Of a stretch of 64,000 bases of DNA, positions 63,301-64,000 are shown in pieces. The stretch is from contig NZ_JAAQPI010000003.1 in the NCBI RefSeq assembly GCF_011683955.1, positions 310,001 through 374,000 on the forward strand, in the 5' to 3' direction. The stretch comes from Pseudomaricurvus alkylphenolicus. GTDB taxonomy: Bacteria; Pseudomonadota; Gammaproteobacteria; Pseudomonadales; Cellvibrionaceae. Each line of letters starts with the position of its first letter. Positions within the stretch are counted from its first letter, which is position 1. The notes below the pieces were generated by a model that was given only the letters and a program-made list of their open reading frames with translations, was not told the origin of the DNA and ran no database searches. The position numbers and the translations under genes are program-made.

Positions 63301-64000
63301 TTAAAACTTGGCAGAAGCGGTCAACCACAACTTATCGGTATCCACACTGAAATCATCCGCGGAATAATCGGAATACTTCAGACTCAAACCAACAGGACCA
63401 AATTTCTTGGCAACCACAAAGCCAATTTCGCTACCCAAATCATCCATACCAGACGCATCGGAATCATCGGACGCAAGACTGTGATAAACCACACTCAACT
63501 TCACACCAGCCAATTTGGTGGAAGCCGACACGTACAAATCCTCGATGCCACCCGTGATATTGCCGGTACCGCCACCCAAGAACTTATCATTCCAACCCTG
63601 GAACTTATGCAGTGTTGCCAACGGAGTACTAAACTGACCGTCAGTACCATCAGCACCCAACAACTCATAACCACCCTTCAGAGTGACACCACCCAGCTTA
63701 TAAGAAGCCTCGGCAAACACATAATCTGCATCATAGCTGTTAGGGTTATCACCGCCATCAGACTGAGTCGCGTACTCCAATGCATAACCGAAATCACCAC
63801 TCTTACCGGCAAAACGCAGACCATAAGTATCCGACGAATAGTGCAGCGCATTCTCGTTATCAATCAAATACGCATAACCCGTCAAAGTACCTGCCGACAG
63901 ACCCGTATACTTAACATTCAAAAGATAGGTGTCATTCTCGTGATCACCAATCGCACTGTCTTCACCGAAGATGCGATTCACATTGTTAATGTTGGCGAAA
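63301..64000 (-). CDS. Outer-membrane porin, C-terminal part (5' end outside window)
   Basis: The frame is open to the window edge, so about 233 C-terminal residues are present. Alternating beta-strands with aromatic girdles are clear (ALHYSSDTYGLRFAGKSGDF, YVFAEASYKLGGVTLKGGYE, GLSLKYSDYSADDF), and the protein ends in Phe (WLTASAKF), as outer-membrane barrels do. It resembles the alginate-export/AlgE-like or hypothetical porins of marine gammaproteobacteria. The phrase PLATLHKFQGWNDKFL is, as I recall, conserved in that group. The substrate is not assigned. The GTG at 63981 is not the true start. Confidence 0.75.
   Translation of the reverse strand, partial: FANINNVNRIFGEDSAIGDHENDTYLLNVKYTGLSAGTLTGYAYLIDNENALHYSSDTYGLRFAGKSGDFGYALEYATQSDGGDNPNSYDADYVFAEASYKLGGVTLKGGYELLGADGTDGQFSTPLATLHKFQGWNDKFLGGGTGNITGGIEDLYVSASTKLAGVKLSVVYHSLASDDSDASGMDDLGSEIGFVVAKKFGPVGLSLKYSDYSADDFSVDTDKLWLTASAKF

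Overview
The window looks like the chromosome of a free-living, probably marine, polysaccharide-degrading gammaproteobacterium, most like the Cellvibrio/Saccharophagus/Teredinibacter group. This is inferred from gene content: large TonB-dependent receptors beside glycosidases, an intracellular xylose route, a chromosomal DnaT-like/lambda-P-like helicase-loader pair, ParC, NhaA and several c-di-GMP genes. No species assignment is possible from the sequence alone. Genes are dense and there is no prophage, CRISPR array, rRNA or complete insertion sequence. Short inverted-repeat elements sit in the gene-free gaps.

1-17.7 kb is a xylan/xylose and beta-glycoside block. It holds the end of xylulokinase and xylose isomerase, a GPH-type symporter coupled to a GH1 beta-glucosidase, a divergent sugar porter with a Gfo/Idh/MocA oxidoreductase, a TonB-dependent receptor, a GH43 beta-xylosidase, a secreted clan-A (GH26-like) glycosidase and a LacI-family regulator. 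Four perfect copies of TGTAAACGTTTACA lie in the three regulatory gaps, so these units probably form one LacI-controlled regulon: outer-membrane import, cleavage, inner-membrane import, then isomerisation and phosphorylation. An unrecognised 563-residue protein follows xylA.

17.8-32.4 kb is mixed. It holds a diguanylate cyclase, NhaA, a strong candidate CsrB/RsmZ-type small RNA with an upstream GacA/UvrY-like box (20.06-20.34 kb), an epimerase and cupin pair divergent from an AraC regulator with a direct-repeat operator, a metallo-beta-lactamase-fold hydrolase, a membrane-anchored PQQ-type dehydrogenase with a haem c domain, a large hybrid histidine kinase facing a YfiR-like periplasmic protein, and an Old Yellow Enzyme with its TetR regulator.

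32.4-36.4 kb is a three-gene glucosylglycerate operon (phosphatase, glucosyl-3-phosphoglycerate synthase, GH13_18 phosphorylase). 36.5-39.3 kb carries a CvpA-like membrane protein with a DUF4124 tail, a UDG-family protein and a CBS-GGDEF protein.

39.5-51.8 kb is a vitamin B12 block of two convergent units. cobU-cobT-cobC-cobS run rightward. A riboswitch-controlled operon runs leftward: btuB-btuC-btuD-cbiB-cobD-btuF-bluB-cobQ. Together they cover corrinoid uptake, aminopropanol side-chain synthesis, lower-ligand (DMB) synthesis and nucleotide-loop assembly. No corrin-ring genes are visible.

52-64 kb holds two PilZ proteins, RadA, the DnaT-like and lambda-P-like pair, a Bax-like glucosaminidase, an HD-GYP phosphodiesterase, a polysaccharide deacetylase, a family-3 solute-binding protein, ParC and the C-terminal part of a porin.

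The least explained items are the candidate sRNA, a 325-bp element with 16-bp terminal inverted repeats present twice about 59 kb apart, and a second palindromic family (ends TAGTGTC) that supplies stop codons to neighbouring genes.
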